A DNA stretch of 64,000 bases, taken from NCBI GenBank assembly GCA_022559845.1, contig CM040123.1, positions 302,052,642 through 302,116,641 on the forward strand, read 5' to 3'. Every line of letters begins with the position of its first letter. Within the stretch, counting starts at the first letter, position 1. The DNA is from Amorphophallus konjac. Lineage: Eukaryota > Streptophyta > Magnoliopsida > Alismatales > Araceae. A model generated the notes under the pieces. It made no database searches. It had not been told where the DNA came from and saw nothing but the letters and a program-made list of their open reading frames with translations. This document shows positions 1 through 10,578 of the stretch, piece by piece. The position numbers were made by a program, and so were the translations under genes.

Positions 1-1800
1 CATATTGAGAAAAATGTCTTTGATAATGTGTTCAACACCATCATGAACGTGAAAGCCAAAACAAAGGACAATGCCAAGGCGCGAGCGGACTTGAAGATAC
101 TTTGTAAATGACTAGAGTTGGAATTGCGGCCAGTACGGGGCAAAGTTGTGCAAACTAAAGCAGCTTACGTGTTGAAAGACACACCGATCAATGAACTGTG
201 CCAGTGGCTGAAGCAATTAAGATTCCCTGATGGATATGTGTCAAACATAGCCCGTTGTGTGAATGTATGGATTGAAAAGTCATGACTGCCATGTGTTCAT
301 GGAGAGACTTCTGCCCATTACATTCCGTGACATATTGCCAATACCTATATGGGGAGCATTGACTGAGCTGAGTCAGTTTTTCAGAATTCTATGTGCATCA
401 GAACTCAAACTTGGGGACGTGCATACTATAGAACAGAATGTGGTCACGATGGTATGCAAGTTGGAGAAGATATTTCCCCTTGCGTTCTTCGATTCCATGG
501 AGCACCTGATTATCCATTTGCCATACGAGGCCAAAGTTGGAGGACCGGTACAATTTTGATGGATGTATCCATTTGAGAGATAATCAATATGTATTTACTG
601 ATTATTTGACAGTAGTTACATGTGTCTGTCATTGTCACTGCATGTCATTGTCATATGAATTGTTGTCATAGGTGTATGCATGACCAGAAAATATAGGTTC
701 GCAACAAGGCTAAAGTAGAGGGTTCGATTACCTGGGCATATATTATTGAAGAAATTTCAAACTTCTGTTCGATGTACTTCGAACCTGAAATTCAAACTCG
801 CCGCAATCGACCTCCACGTAATGATGATGGAGGAGAGGTGGGTCCGTCCAACCGATTGTCCATATTTAAGTATCCAGGACGTGCATTCGGACGTTGTTCG
901 AATCGCATATGAGAGGACAAAGAGTTGTTGGCTGCAGAGATATATGTTCTCCTGAACTGTGCTCTATTTAAAGTAACTCACTCAACAAGTTCAATTTAAA
1001 GTAACGTGGTTTATATTCATAGGTTGAAGAAGGTTATGTTACTGATGAAAGAGTCCGAGTGATAAGTTATGGACCTTCGAAGGTCGGGTATGCTTATCCA
1101 AGATTTTTTGTGAATGGTTATAGATTTCACACCAGAGATTATATATGGACGAAATAAGTCTACGATGAATAGCGGCGTATGTCTGAAAGGTAGTACATAC
1201 AATGAAAATGATGTTGATTACTATGGTATTCTTGAGAAGGTCATAGAATTACAGTATCTCGGACATGACAAGTATATATTCCTTTTTAAGTGTCATTGGT
1301 TTGATCCTCATTCAGTTCGAAACGACGCAATATATGGGATTGTCGATGTCAAACATAGATCAAAATTGAATACCTATGAGCCGTTCATTTTGGCCGCACA
1401 AGCCCAAAAAGTGTATTATTCAAGTTATTCATCATCCAAGAATAAAGATTGGTGGGCAGCTTGTAGGGTAAAACCAAGGCTTGTGCCTAATGATGAGTTA
1501 GATCTGATTGAAATTGTCTCAGAGGATTCTAGTGCCAAATTTTTTAAATCAGACGAGAGTGACATCGCAGAGTTGGTTGCTTCTAATCTTCATCTGATCG
1601 AATCTGACGATCCACTTCGGTTGTCTATAGAGGACGAAGTGGAAGAAGTCGATCCAACTGAGCTAAATGAAGCAATTGTTGGGCAGGAGGAGTCCTCTGA
1701 GGAGGAAGTGTATGAATCTAGTGAGAATGAGGAAGATGACGAAGATGACAATGAGTTTGATATATCTTCAGCGTCTGAAGATGAAATAGATACTAATTAA
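1..1800 (+). pseudogene. TNP2-like CACTA transposase C-terminal part with DUF4218 and DUF4216
   Basis: Transposase that would cut and move the CACTA element. Frame 1 from position 1 reads HIEKNVFDNVFNTIMNVK, a well-known stretch of plant TNP2 proteins, but has a stop at about 109-111 and a frame change near 255-265. From 263 the second frame gives GLKSHDCHVFMERLLPI and the rest of DUF4218 (to about 575). After a probable intron (about 576-692) an exon at about 693-975 continues with the conserved NKAKVEGSI...EEISNFCSMYFEP and RNRPPRNDDGG stretches, broken by a stop at about 910. A further exon from about 1024 leads into DUF4216 (NSGVCLKGSTYNENDVDYYG, then LFKCHWFDP) and a long acidic Glu/Asp tail ending with TAA at 1798-1800. 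One stop and one frame change in the first segment mean it cannot be functional. Exon edges are estimates. Confidence 0.8.
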
Positions 1801-2079
1801 ATATTTTGTATGAAATTTAACATATATACACTTCTTATCATTATTACTTACCACCTCTCCTCGTAATTAGTTGTGGACTACTATGCACTACTTTAATTGT
1901 TGTCAATAATTAGATGGTTCGAGGTCATACCGGATCTTCGAGGAGAGGTGGCTCCGGGAGAGGTTCTACCGGCATGTTTATTTAAATTCTTAGATAAATG
2001 AGTAGTGAATATGCACTTTATTTTGGTAATGATATTTTATATCTCTGCACCAGGTACACAGATTACACCGCCCCCACCA

Positions 2080-2084
2080 CCTGC
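2080..2084 (+). repeat. Target-site duplication CCTGC, left copy
   Basis: CCTGC directly before TGTAGA at 2085. The same five bases follow TCTACA at 12232-12236, and removing 2085-12236 restores a regular 36-nt micro-exon. Confidence 0.95.
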
Positions 2085-3727
2085 TGTAGATTCGGATTAA
2101 AATCCACACTTAAGGAATATATCAAAGACAAGGCATGCAATAATCAATAATGGAGAGAAAAATGTGCACGAGGTGCACAAGGGGAGTGTGTGTGATCGCC
2201 AGAGACGCGAGGGTCTCAAGTGGAAAATAATATGGGGAGATGATCGCAAAATACCTCTTGAAACGCGGGGATGTGAGTGCTTCCTTTCTCTTCAAATCGG
2301 CCGGCCGACGAAGAGAGTTCTTCAATTAATTACCCTTGCAAAAAAAGACAAACACCAATAAAAATATGGATTAGAACATGGTGAGTGTAGCATCAAATTC
2401 AATAAAAATATATGAGCATGAAAGCATGTGCAAGAACACACCTTAAGGGGATTGCCCTTAAACCCCTATGCAAAAGGGTATGGGAGATATGATGTGAATG
2501 ATATGAAAAATATGAATAAAAATAGGGGGAAAGAGTGCAAGAGTTGCACTAAGGAGAGATCTCAATATGATAGTTGAGGAAAATCAATGACAATGATGCA
2601 TGCATGACTTAATGAAAAATACAAATAAGGGGAGATAAGATAGAAAAATCTTGTTTGGGTGGCTTCTTTGGCTTGAATGCTCGATGGGGAAAAACTTCAA
2701 AAGGGATGAAGATGTCAACGTGAGAAGCCCTCTTAGCCGACACCACCTTCGGTTCCTGTAAAAAAAAAAAAAAAGAAGAAGAAAGAAACAAACAGAAGAA
2801 GAGGGGAGCGAAGAAGAAGAAGGGAAACAGAAGAATAAGAAGAATAAGACAGAAGAAGAAAGAAGAAGGAGAATCAAAAGAAGACAGAAGAAAGGGGAAA
2901 AGAAGAAAAAAGAAGAAGAACGCAGGGGAGAATAAAAATTATCGGAACCAACCCCTTAACAGAGGCGAGAGCCTCTATTAATAGGTTAGGAAAAGGTGAT
3001 AAGAAGGGAAGAGATTAAAGGAGGAATGGATAAGAACAGCAAGAGCCCAAATAGAGGAGGAGTATAACGAGGCAAGGACTCTCTGGGGAAAGGGCTGCGA
3101 AGCCAGAAGGTGAAACACGCCTTGGGTCAGGGCGTTAATTTAAGAATTGACGACCGACCCTAGGGCGTTTCTCAAAAACACGCCCTGCACAAGGGCGTTT
3201 CTCAAGACCAAATTTTTAGAAATGAAAACTCCCCATATTTGAAACATGAAAAACACGCCTCAATCAAAGCCGCGTTTCAAAAACACGCCCCTGGGAAGGG
3301 CGTTAATTTCAAGAGCTCAAATGGGGAAGTCGGTCAAACCAAAAGAATTGACGCCCTCAAGTGTGGTCGTCCTTTCTTAAGAAACGCCCTAGTACAAGTC
3401 GTGTTTTAATAAAAACACGCCCTTACCCAGGTCGTGAATTCATAAAATTCATAAAATAGATAGAATGGGGAGAAATAGATAAAATGGGAAATAAACGCCC
3501 TAGACCAGGGCGTGTTTCAAAAACAAACGCCTCTGATGAGGGCGTGAATTCAGAAAATAGAGATAAATGCCCAGAAAAATCCAGAAAAATAAGAAATGAG
3601 GGAAAAATAGGAGAAATTCAAGAAAAGTGGGAAAAACCACTCAAATAAGCTGATTTGAGGGTCAAATGGGGCATCGCAGAGCGATATGAAATATACTCAA
3701 AATAATGTCAATTTTGGCGTGTCTACA
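2085..3727 (-). repeat. 3' LTR of copy 1 (1643 bp)
   Basis: Near-identical by eye to 10579-12231 outside a divergent block at about 2682-2895. In element sense it starts TGTAGACACGCC, carries the hairpin array in U3 (3550-3115), a TATA-like ctattaatag at 2983-2974, then a pyrimidine-rich (TTC)n stretch, and ends TCTACA. Confidence 0.95.
3115..3550. repeat. U3 hairpin array of the copy 1 3' LTR
   Basis: About ten short interrupted palindromes in 435 bp. The clearest is ACGCCCTGCACAAGGGCGT (near 3181-3199), with arms ACGCCCT/AGGGCGT. Others lie near 3116, 3151, 3283, 3351, 3382, 3415, 3492 and 3523. Several are asymmetric, for example with ggtcgt or gtcgtg as the right arm. The same array occurs at about 11624-12060 in the other LTR. 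Confidence 0.85.
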
Positions 3728-3745
3728 GCTGCCCCGCCTTGGCGT
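3728..3745 (-). promoter_or_regulatory. Polypurine tract of copy 1 (minus strand)
   Basis: Read on the minus strand the sequence directly before the 3' LTR is CCAAGGCGGGGCAGC. The same position in copy 2 (56036-56050) reads CCAAGACGGGGCAGC. It is the expected site for plus-strand DNA priming, though less purine-pure than usual. Confidence 0.55.
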
Positions 3746-6600
3746 CTGCTTTGCAAGGAAGCGTAGCAAACTGAAAAGTAGATGTCAAGGTGTGATGAGA
3801 CACGCAATCAACATCACTTGATGAGAAACAAATCAAAAGCACGAGATGAAGCAAATCTCGGGAAATCCAACGAAATCAATAATGTTTGGATAAAAGGGGG
3901 AGATGTGCACGCGGTGCACGAAGGAGATAAAATAAAATGATCAACTTCCAGCGCGGTGGAAGTACCCCAGGTCACAAACCTGTAGATTTCACCGTTGGGG
4001 AGCGGTTACCAGCCAATGTGGACGTGCTGCAGCCAAGGTGGATCAAGGGGAAAGTTGGACAATAAGATGATAAAAATCCAAACAAGGAGCTCTCGAGAAA
4101 AGACCCAAAACAGCGACAAAACGAACTGAGGACTCAATTCGGCAATGAAAATCTCATATCGGGAAAGATTAAGATCAATTCAACTCTCAACATCAGCTTA
4201 TCAGAATGATTTTTCAACAATTGTTTCAAAGTCCTACATGAATGCATGCTGGGTTTAAAGGGAAAAATAAATCAAATATAATATAATATAATCAAGGATA
4301 ATATTGTTAAACTGCCTAGACTGGGTCAAGAAACCGATTCTGCGAGCTGATACTAAGCCGAAGCATGTTTATCCACGCACCAACTCGCAAAGAGGGAACC
4401 ATCGTCCCCAGTCTTGGACGGCTCAACGGCCTATCCGTATGACTAAGACTTCTCTGGAATCATCATTGTTTTTGATGAAGGGGAACTCAAATCCCAGATT
4501 TACCAAAGCCACAAGGTCCTTGATATAATCTAGTAGCGTATGTAACATATAGTAAAAATGCATACAGGAGATGGTGATATCAATAAGCATGGGAACTGAG
4601 AAATGAGCTGCAAGCACCGTGGGGCTTGGATGATGATGCCCAGTCGGTGGGACCAAGAGCTTCTTCCTACGCTCAAAATTCATTAGCCAAGATATAAAAG
4701 ATAACAAGCAATGAATAAGGCATTTTAGCATAGCAATCATCAAAGCATCAATTACAGCATGTATAGCATGAATGAAATCATGGCATTGCAAATCATCATT
4801 GTTTATTGTTTGTCATGAGGATGACAATCTAGCTAATCAAGTTTTGGAGTTAAATAATCAAGATCTGATATAATGCCCATCGGCAGAGTAATCAGGGAAT
4901 GATAATGCCCCTTGGCAAAGTGATCAAGTGAATCAGCAGGAGTTGATTGAAAGATTTGGAGATGAATAATCAGAATGATATTCAAGAGATAATCAGGAGA
5001 TATAACAATCAAAATGATATAGGGAGATGATAATCAAAATGCCCAGGGTGGCATGTCATGAAAATATCGGGAAAGAATCAATAGATTGATAGCAATGAAT
5101 GGAGAGAGGACTCATCCCGTGCTCCTGATCCTTGGAAAGTTATTCCTGCAAAACACCATCAGAAAATACAATGCAAAATTTTTGGGTTTTGGAAATATGT
5201 AAATTTTTTATGAGATTTTGGAAATATTCAAATTTTTGTGGAATTTTGGAAATATTCAAATTTTTGTGAAATTTTGGAAATATTCAAATTTTTGTGGAGA
5301 TTTTGGAAATATTCAAATTTTTGTGAAATTTTGGAAATATTCAAATTTTTGTGGAGATTTTGGAAATATTCAAATTTTTGTGGAGATTTTGGAAATATTC
5401 AAATTTTTGTGGAATTTTGGAAATATTGTTAATGCAGCATCAAAGGGTGTTTTGAACCACTGGCTAGGGGTCCTCGTTTCCTCCCTTTTTGCTTAAAACT
5501 GCCCAAAGCCGGGCGTGCATTGAAAGGGTGGCGCCCTATAACTGACTGCCCTTGATTAACGATGCCCCTACCAAGGCCATACCCGAGAAACATTCGGTCT
5601 TGGAGGGAGAAGATAAGAATAATTGGGGATAAACTTAAAGCAGGATGGGAGATATCAGGATTTGATTTCCTTCCAAGGTTTTACCCTCAAAGAGGTAGTC
5701 TGTTGCGCCGGGGCTTTGTGCCTTTGATTTTTAGACCCTTGACATGCATACGACCAGGGTTTTCCCTGCGGTGACTTTGCCACTCTTGACATGCCATAAT
5801 TCACAATTTTGAATTTATTGAAATTTTGATTTGATTTTCATAACAGCCCTTGTGGCGAGATGTATATCATGAAAGCTCATATGAAAACTCATATTGATTT
5901 TGGGTCAAGACTGCCCCTATTTGAGACTCCTCTCGTATTGGGGATTACCAAGGTTGGTCATCTCATCCGTCAACCTCTTGCACCTGCATTCGGCTGAGTA
6001 AAGAAGAGAAAAAGACTTTCAGAAATTCTCATGGCATGGCCAAAGTAGGAACGGTGTTTTAACCAAAGGAGCCGGCTAAGGACGCCGTGAAGTGTGTGGA
6101 ATGCCCAGCTAAGGGGTACTCTTAACAAGCGGGGAGAGAATGTAGAATTCCCAGCGCGGGTTCTTATTAACCAAAGGTGCTGCGAAAGAAAGTCTAAAGA
6201 CTCTTTCTTTTTTCTCTTTTTTTTTAATGAGAATTCAAAAGTTTAAGATAAAGGTTTAAAACACCACTCTTAATCTCGTTTAAGAAGCACTTCATTTTGA
6301 ATGTCATGCGTGAAGTAATGAGGAAATGATATCATAAAAATGCTTACTTACGCCAATATGTTACCTTGCAACCTCTGTAGAAGCAGCTGCTGCGAGAGGT
6401 TGATCATCATGGGATTTGTCCTCTTTGGCAGTCAAAAGGATTGGAAGCAAAGGGTTTGAAAGTGGCTTAACAAGAATGAGTGGTGCTCAAACCAGACTCA
6501 GACGAATAAGGAGAAAAGGAAAAGAGGCGAGGGCTAGAACTCCCTTGCTAAGGCTCGGAGACCCTGATCACATGAAAGGGTCTACAGAAGAAGCGGAAAA
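3746..6600 (-). other. Non-coding 3' internal region of copy 1
   Basis: 2.9 kb between the ORF stop and the 3' LTR with no convincing coding frame. It holds a block at 3948-4055 that is almost unchanged in copy 2 (56243-56352), short inverted repeats such as GTGCACGCGGTGCAC (3905-3919), an AT-rich tandem repeat (5180-5428), and a stretch at about 4423-4560 whose minus-strand frame (LHTLLDYIKDLVALVNLGFE) is also open in copy 2 (56726-56860). That frame has no recognisable homologue and may be chance. Confidence 0.6.
5180..5428 (+). repeat. AT-rich tandem repeat, 26-29 bp units
   Basis: About eight units of GAAATATTCAAATTTTTGTG plus a variable gaattttg or gagattttg. Unit length alternates, which gives chance low-complexity frames. 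The matching place in copy 2 (57545-57740) has a diverged form. Confidence 0.85.
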
Positions 6601-9467
6601 TTAGGAGGTGGAGTGAGGACTAAAGCCTCGAAAGCAGTGGGAGAAAGGGCAAACGCCCAAAGCAGTGGATGTGGAAGAAGTTGGGTCAGACCCAGGATCT
6701 GGCGGAATTAGAAGAAGAAATTGGTATATGGAAAGAGGCGGATCCGGAGGGTCCGGAAGCAGAGGAGGAAAATCATGAGAGGAGAAATCCGAAGGCTCTG
6801 GTGGGACATTGAAAGAAGGGACGCGATGCCCTGGGGAAAGATAGGGAAAAAGATGATGGAAGAGGTGACGGAGAAGGAAGAAGAGAATAAAAGATATGAA
6901 GTCCCGGAGGAGCAAGAAGATAAATCGAAAGAAATATGGAAGTTCCGGAGATTCCGGAGGAATGAAATCAGGAGGGTCGCGATGCCCTGGGAGATGATAG
7001 AGAGAATAAGATGGAGAATCCGGAGGTTCCGGAGGAATGAAATCAGGAGGGAGAAGATGGAAAGGGGCGCGATGCCCTGAAAGGACAAGGGAAGAATCCA
7101 GAGGTTCCGGAGGGATGAAATCAGTAAGGAGAAGATGGAAAGGGGTATCGTGCCCGAGAGAAAGGTCCGGAGGTTCCGGAGAAATAGAATCAGAAAGGGT
7201 GAGATGCCCAAAGAGGAGGGATAAAATTCCTGGTGGTTCCAGGGAAATAGCAGGAAGGGGGACGCGATGCCCCAAGGGGAGTGGATAAAAGGATGAATAT
7301 GGATAAGATGGGAAATGCTGAATATCCGGCGGTGCCGGAAGGCGGGGAAGATACGGGTTTGGAAACCCGGGAAGCAGGAGGTGCAAATGCATGCAATGGG
7401 ATGGATTCGATGAATGCTTGAAATGCGTGAATGCAAGGAGATGCAAAGAAGATGAATAATGTGAAGGGTGAAAGGATGAGATCTTCCTTTTTACCCTTCG
7501 AGTGGCCCATGAAGAAAAGGTGATAGAAATAGATGTGGATGAAGTTGAATGAACAAGAGTGGGAGAAATAGGGGACGGCCCCTTAAGATAATTGCCCCTC
7601 CACGGCAATGAACATGTATGACCGATTGGCCCAATAAACGAAGCTTCAATAAATGACAACCCCCTTGGAAAGCGAAAATCAATAAGGTGAGGGAGTCGTA
7701 GAGTTGGAACATGAAGCATCGAGTTGCCCATTGAATGTGGTGATGAATATGGAATGTTGAGCAAAATGGGCATTCGCCCCTTGTAAGGAATAATGAATTC
7801 TGGATTGGAAAGTTTGAACAAGGGGTGCCCTGCCCGGCCCTTAGACGGCATCAACGCTCGGCATGGCGGCGACTTGACTTCTTCGGCCGTGATTGGCACA
7901 ATAACCCGGATTGGCATTCGGCAAATGAATTCTTGAATTTTGAATGGCACAGTCGTGGCCAAAGTCTTCTTGCCCGGCTCTTGCTTATCTTCGGCACAAA
8001 TAGCTGCAGAAGCACGCCCCTTCCGAGTAACAAAGGGAGGTGAGGCGGAGGCGGGAGGCTCCGTGAATGGTGGAGTTATAATGGAAGGTGTTGGCAAATG
8101 GGTGAATGGGGGCGGAGGTTCAAACACGTCGAGCTTCTCCCCTTGCTCGGAAGCAGTCGGGATGGGCTCGGGTGCAAAAAGGGGTGGATCCTGCTCAGGA
8201 TTAGCCATGGGTAAGGGTAAAGGGTTCAATGGTGAAATAGGCGAAGTGGGTTTTAAAGGGATAATGGAAGGTCGAGGTGGAGGTAATGGGAGGTTAATTG
8301 GGGAAGGTTCAACGGTGGGCTCAATGGAGGCCGATGGTATGGAGGTTAAGGGTTTAATGGGCGCAGGTTTGATGGAAGACTCAGGGGAGGTTGATGGTGT
8401 GAAGTTTGATGGTATAACTGGTGGAGGTGTAATGTAAGCGGTGTCAAGGATAGGAGGAGACTTACAATGTGCCGGTGTGGGCGATTGGAATATCGACCCA
8501 TCGTCATAACACCAACTGGTCTCATAAATAGGGGTTGAATTAGGAGTGGTTTCCTCCTGAGCAGGGGGTTCATCGAATAAAAATGGGGAAAGCGGAAAGT
8601 TAAGGAAACTCGGAAGGGGTGCCTGTGGAGCTTCATCATCATCGTATACTGCCTCGGATACTTCGAGTGTCGGCTCTTGCTCACTTGGAATATCAACGCC
8701 GTAGTCGTCCATCCTATCTTTCCATTCTCTCTCCATTCTTGTAATGTCGTCCAAAGCGACATGGAGAGGATTGACTGGAGTAGGAGGAGCCGTGACCCTC
8801 TTTATTTGTTCCTCCATCAAAGTAATCTTATCGAGGAGAGTTTGCTGGAGGGGTGTAACTTGGGCAACAGAAGGTTGGCAGGGCATTGAAGGAGGAGGGG
8901 TCGTATAAAAAGGCCGTGGAGGGGAGTTGACGGGACGACCCGTAAAAGAACCCGGACGGACGGATTGCAAGGAGTAAAAGGGCCTCGGGGCCGTGATGGA
9001 GGAGGAATAGAAGGAGGCGGGTGTCGGACCACCCGAGTAGAATGAACAGGAGGAGATGGGTAATGGGCTACCCGAATATGATTGGAAGGAGGAGGTGGGT
9101 GATGGGCCACCCGTATAGGAATAGAAGGAGGGGGAGATGCAAGAGATGTACCCTCAACGGCAGCCTTAAGGGCTTGGATCTGTTGAGGGGTAAGATGATC
9201 TAATGCATGCAAGATTTGAGAGACCTTCTCATCATTGGGAGGAGACGGTCCCGTAGGAATAGTGGCTCGAACTTGAGTGGGGGGACCATGAGGATGGACA
9301 TTGCCCATGGGTCGGGCATGACCATGAGAATAAGGACGTGGTCCCTTGAAAGAATGGTGAGAATGATGATGATTAACATGTTGAAGGTGAGGATTATAAG
9401 ATGTGCTAGGTTGCTCATCCTCATGAATTGAACTAATCATGTTGTTTTGTTTATCAAAGTAAGGCAT
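6601..9467 (-). pseudogene. Proline-rich orphan protein of the non-autonomous LTR element, copy 1
   Basis: Start ATG is at 9467-9465 (MPYFDKQNN), matching the start of the copy at 62285. The frame runs to about 8961, where copy 1 lacks one base (8960/8961) that copy 3 has, then continues in the next frame to a stop at 6601-6603. With the missing base allowed for, the protein is about 955 residues. Visible parts: a His-rich stretch (VNHHHSHHSFKGPRPYSHG); a possible helix with HALDHLTPQQIQALKAAVEG; 12-15-residue repeats around IRVAHHPPP; a coiled-coil-like helix (LLDKITLMEEQIKRV, then DDITRMEREWKDRMDDYG); a long Pro/Thr/Ser-rich middle; a basic-hydrophobic part (KKTLATTVPFKIQEFICRM); and C-terminal repeats built on GHRVP, GHDAPFH and IPPEPPD. 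No signal peptide, zinc knuckle or enzyme motif is seen. Its position after the primer-binding site is that of a gag gene, so a packaging or RNA-binding role is possible, but this is inference. I do not recognise the family. Confidence 0.75.
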
Positions 9468-9957
9468 TGTGCAAACAATTTGTAAAGAAACACACAAGTT
9501 GGAATGGTTACCTTGATTTTTATTTGTTTGAACCTTGGTGAATTAAGGATTTTAGCAAAGTTTGGAATGATTCACACAAGGGGGGAACCTAGTTTCAATA
9601 TGATTTGAACTTCAATGCCAACTAGGAACCCTCTCTCACCACGTATAGGCCAACTAACTCGGGACTCCAAAAGGGTACAACCTGCCCGGCGTCCGTGAGG
9701 GAATCCACGGGTGCGGGGACTTACGGAGGCTTGGAAAAGGGACTTCCGGTCCAAAGAGACGGAATGCTCAATGGAGGGTCGTCCCGATTCCAAGAGGGTG
9801 TGTGGATCCTAATGAAGAGGAGGAGGTTCTCAAACCAAATGCAAATATGAATGTAGCAGGGAAAATCAAGCTAATCACAGCAAATGATCAATCAATAAGG
9901 ATAAGCATGAATCATGATGAAAAATCACAGCCGGGAGGGCTCTGTAAACCAACAGTA

Positions 9958-10292
9958 AAAACACGCCCTGGAAGGGGGCGCTACTAAAAAAGGACACGAC
10001 GGTGTGACTGTCGTGAATCAAAGCGAGGGGCCCAGGGCAGGGGTAAAACGCGCCTTAGAGTGAGGCGTTAGAAATAAAAGGACGCCCTTTCCAGCGGGCG
10101 TCAAATCCAATAACACGCCTTTAAGTGAGGCGCTAATAAAGATAAAGACGCCCTTGCAACGGGCGTGACTTCACCAAGCAAGCAGAAATAATTGGAGACA
10201 GATAGAAAACGCCCTGTCCGAAGGCGCTAAATTTAAATAACACGCCCTGGGTTAGGGCGTGAAATCAAAAGGCGCCTCTGACAAAGGCGTTA
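9958..10292. repeat. Leader hairpin array of copy 1
   Basis: Nine short palindromes between the primer-binding site and the ORF, including CACGACAGTCACACCGTCGTG-type (near 9994-10016; arms CACGAC/GTCGTG), GACGCCC...GGGCGTC (10081-10103), CACGCCC...GGGCGTG (10241-10262) and AGCGCC...GGCGT types. They occur in the same order as in copy 3 (61377-61769). Arm sequences differ between hairpins but usually stay complementary. Confidence 0.85.
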
Positions 10293-10557
10293 ATTCTCAA
10301 TCCACGGCCAACAGTAACAATCACTCACAGTCGCAGGCAATCAACAAATATAAGATATAAGCATGCTCATCAAAAATTTCAAATAAGTGGAAATTTTAAA
10401 GAAATACCAACAAACTGACAAATCACTTAGGGAAGAGTGTAAAACCAATGGAGGGTGCCCGAGGGGCACAAAAGGGAGATGCACCGAGGGTGCAATAGGG
10501 GAGACGGCACACGCGGGTGCCTAAGGGGAAAGGGGTAATAAATGAAGAACACAAAGG

Positions 10558-10576
10558 GTCCCACCGTGATCGCCAA
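10558..10576 (-). promoter_or_regulatory. Primer-binding site of copy 1
   Basis: Two bases after the 5' LTR the minus strand reads TTGGCGATCACGGTGGGAC, the same as after the LTR of copy 3 (61211-61229). Its position and the TGG start are those of a tRNA primer-binding site. I cannot name the tRNA with certainty. Confidence 0.75.
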
Positions 10577-10578
10577 TT

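Noticed and set aside
2584..2877. Leu/Phe-rich frame in the LTR
   Set aside because: Translation of the GAA/TTC microsatellite block.
5218..5496. Repeated Phe/Asn-rich 92-residue frame
   Set aside because: It is a translation of the AT-rich tandem repeat; other frames of the same repeat are equally open.
6721..7288. Plus-strand Arg/Glu-rich frames
   Set aside because: Complement of the Pro-rich coding sequence; shadow frames.
6708..7510. Other long minus-strand frames overlapping the orphan ORF
   Set aside because: They overlap the main frame, begin and end inside it, and are not kept open in copy 2; low-complexity Pro/Ser-rich sequence has few stops in several frames.
7940..8437. Plus-strand Gly-rich frame, also at 63304-63906 on the minus strand
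   Set aside because: Antisense of the Pro-rich region in both copies; it is open because Pro codons give Gly/Trp/Arg on the other strand.
10558..10576. Initiator methionine tRNA primer for the orphan family
   Set aside because: The sequence after the LTR does not match TGGTATCAGAGC; the tRNA remains unassigned.
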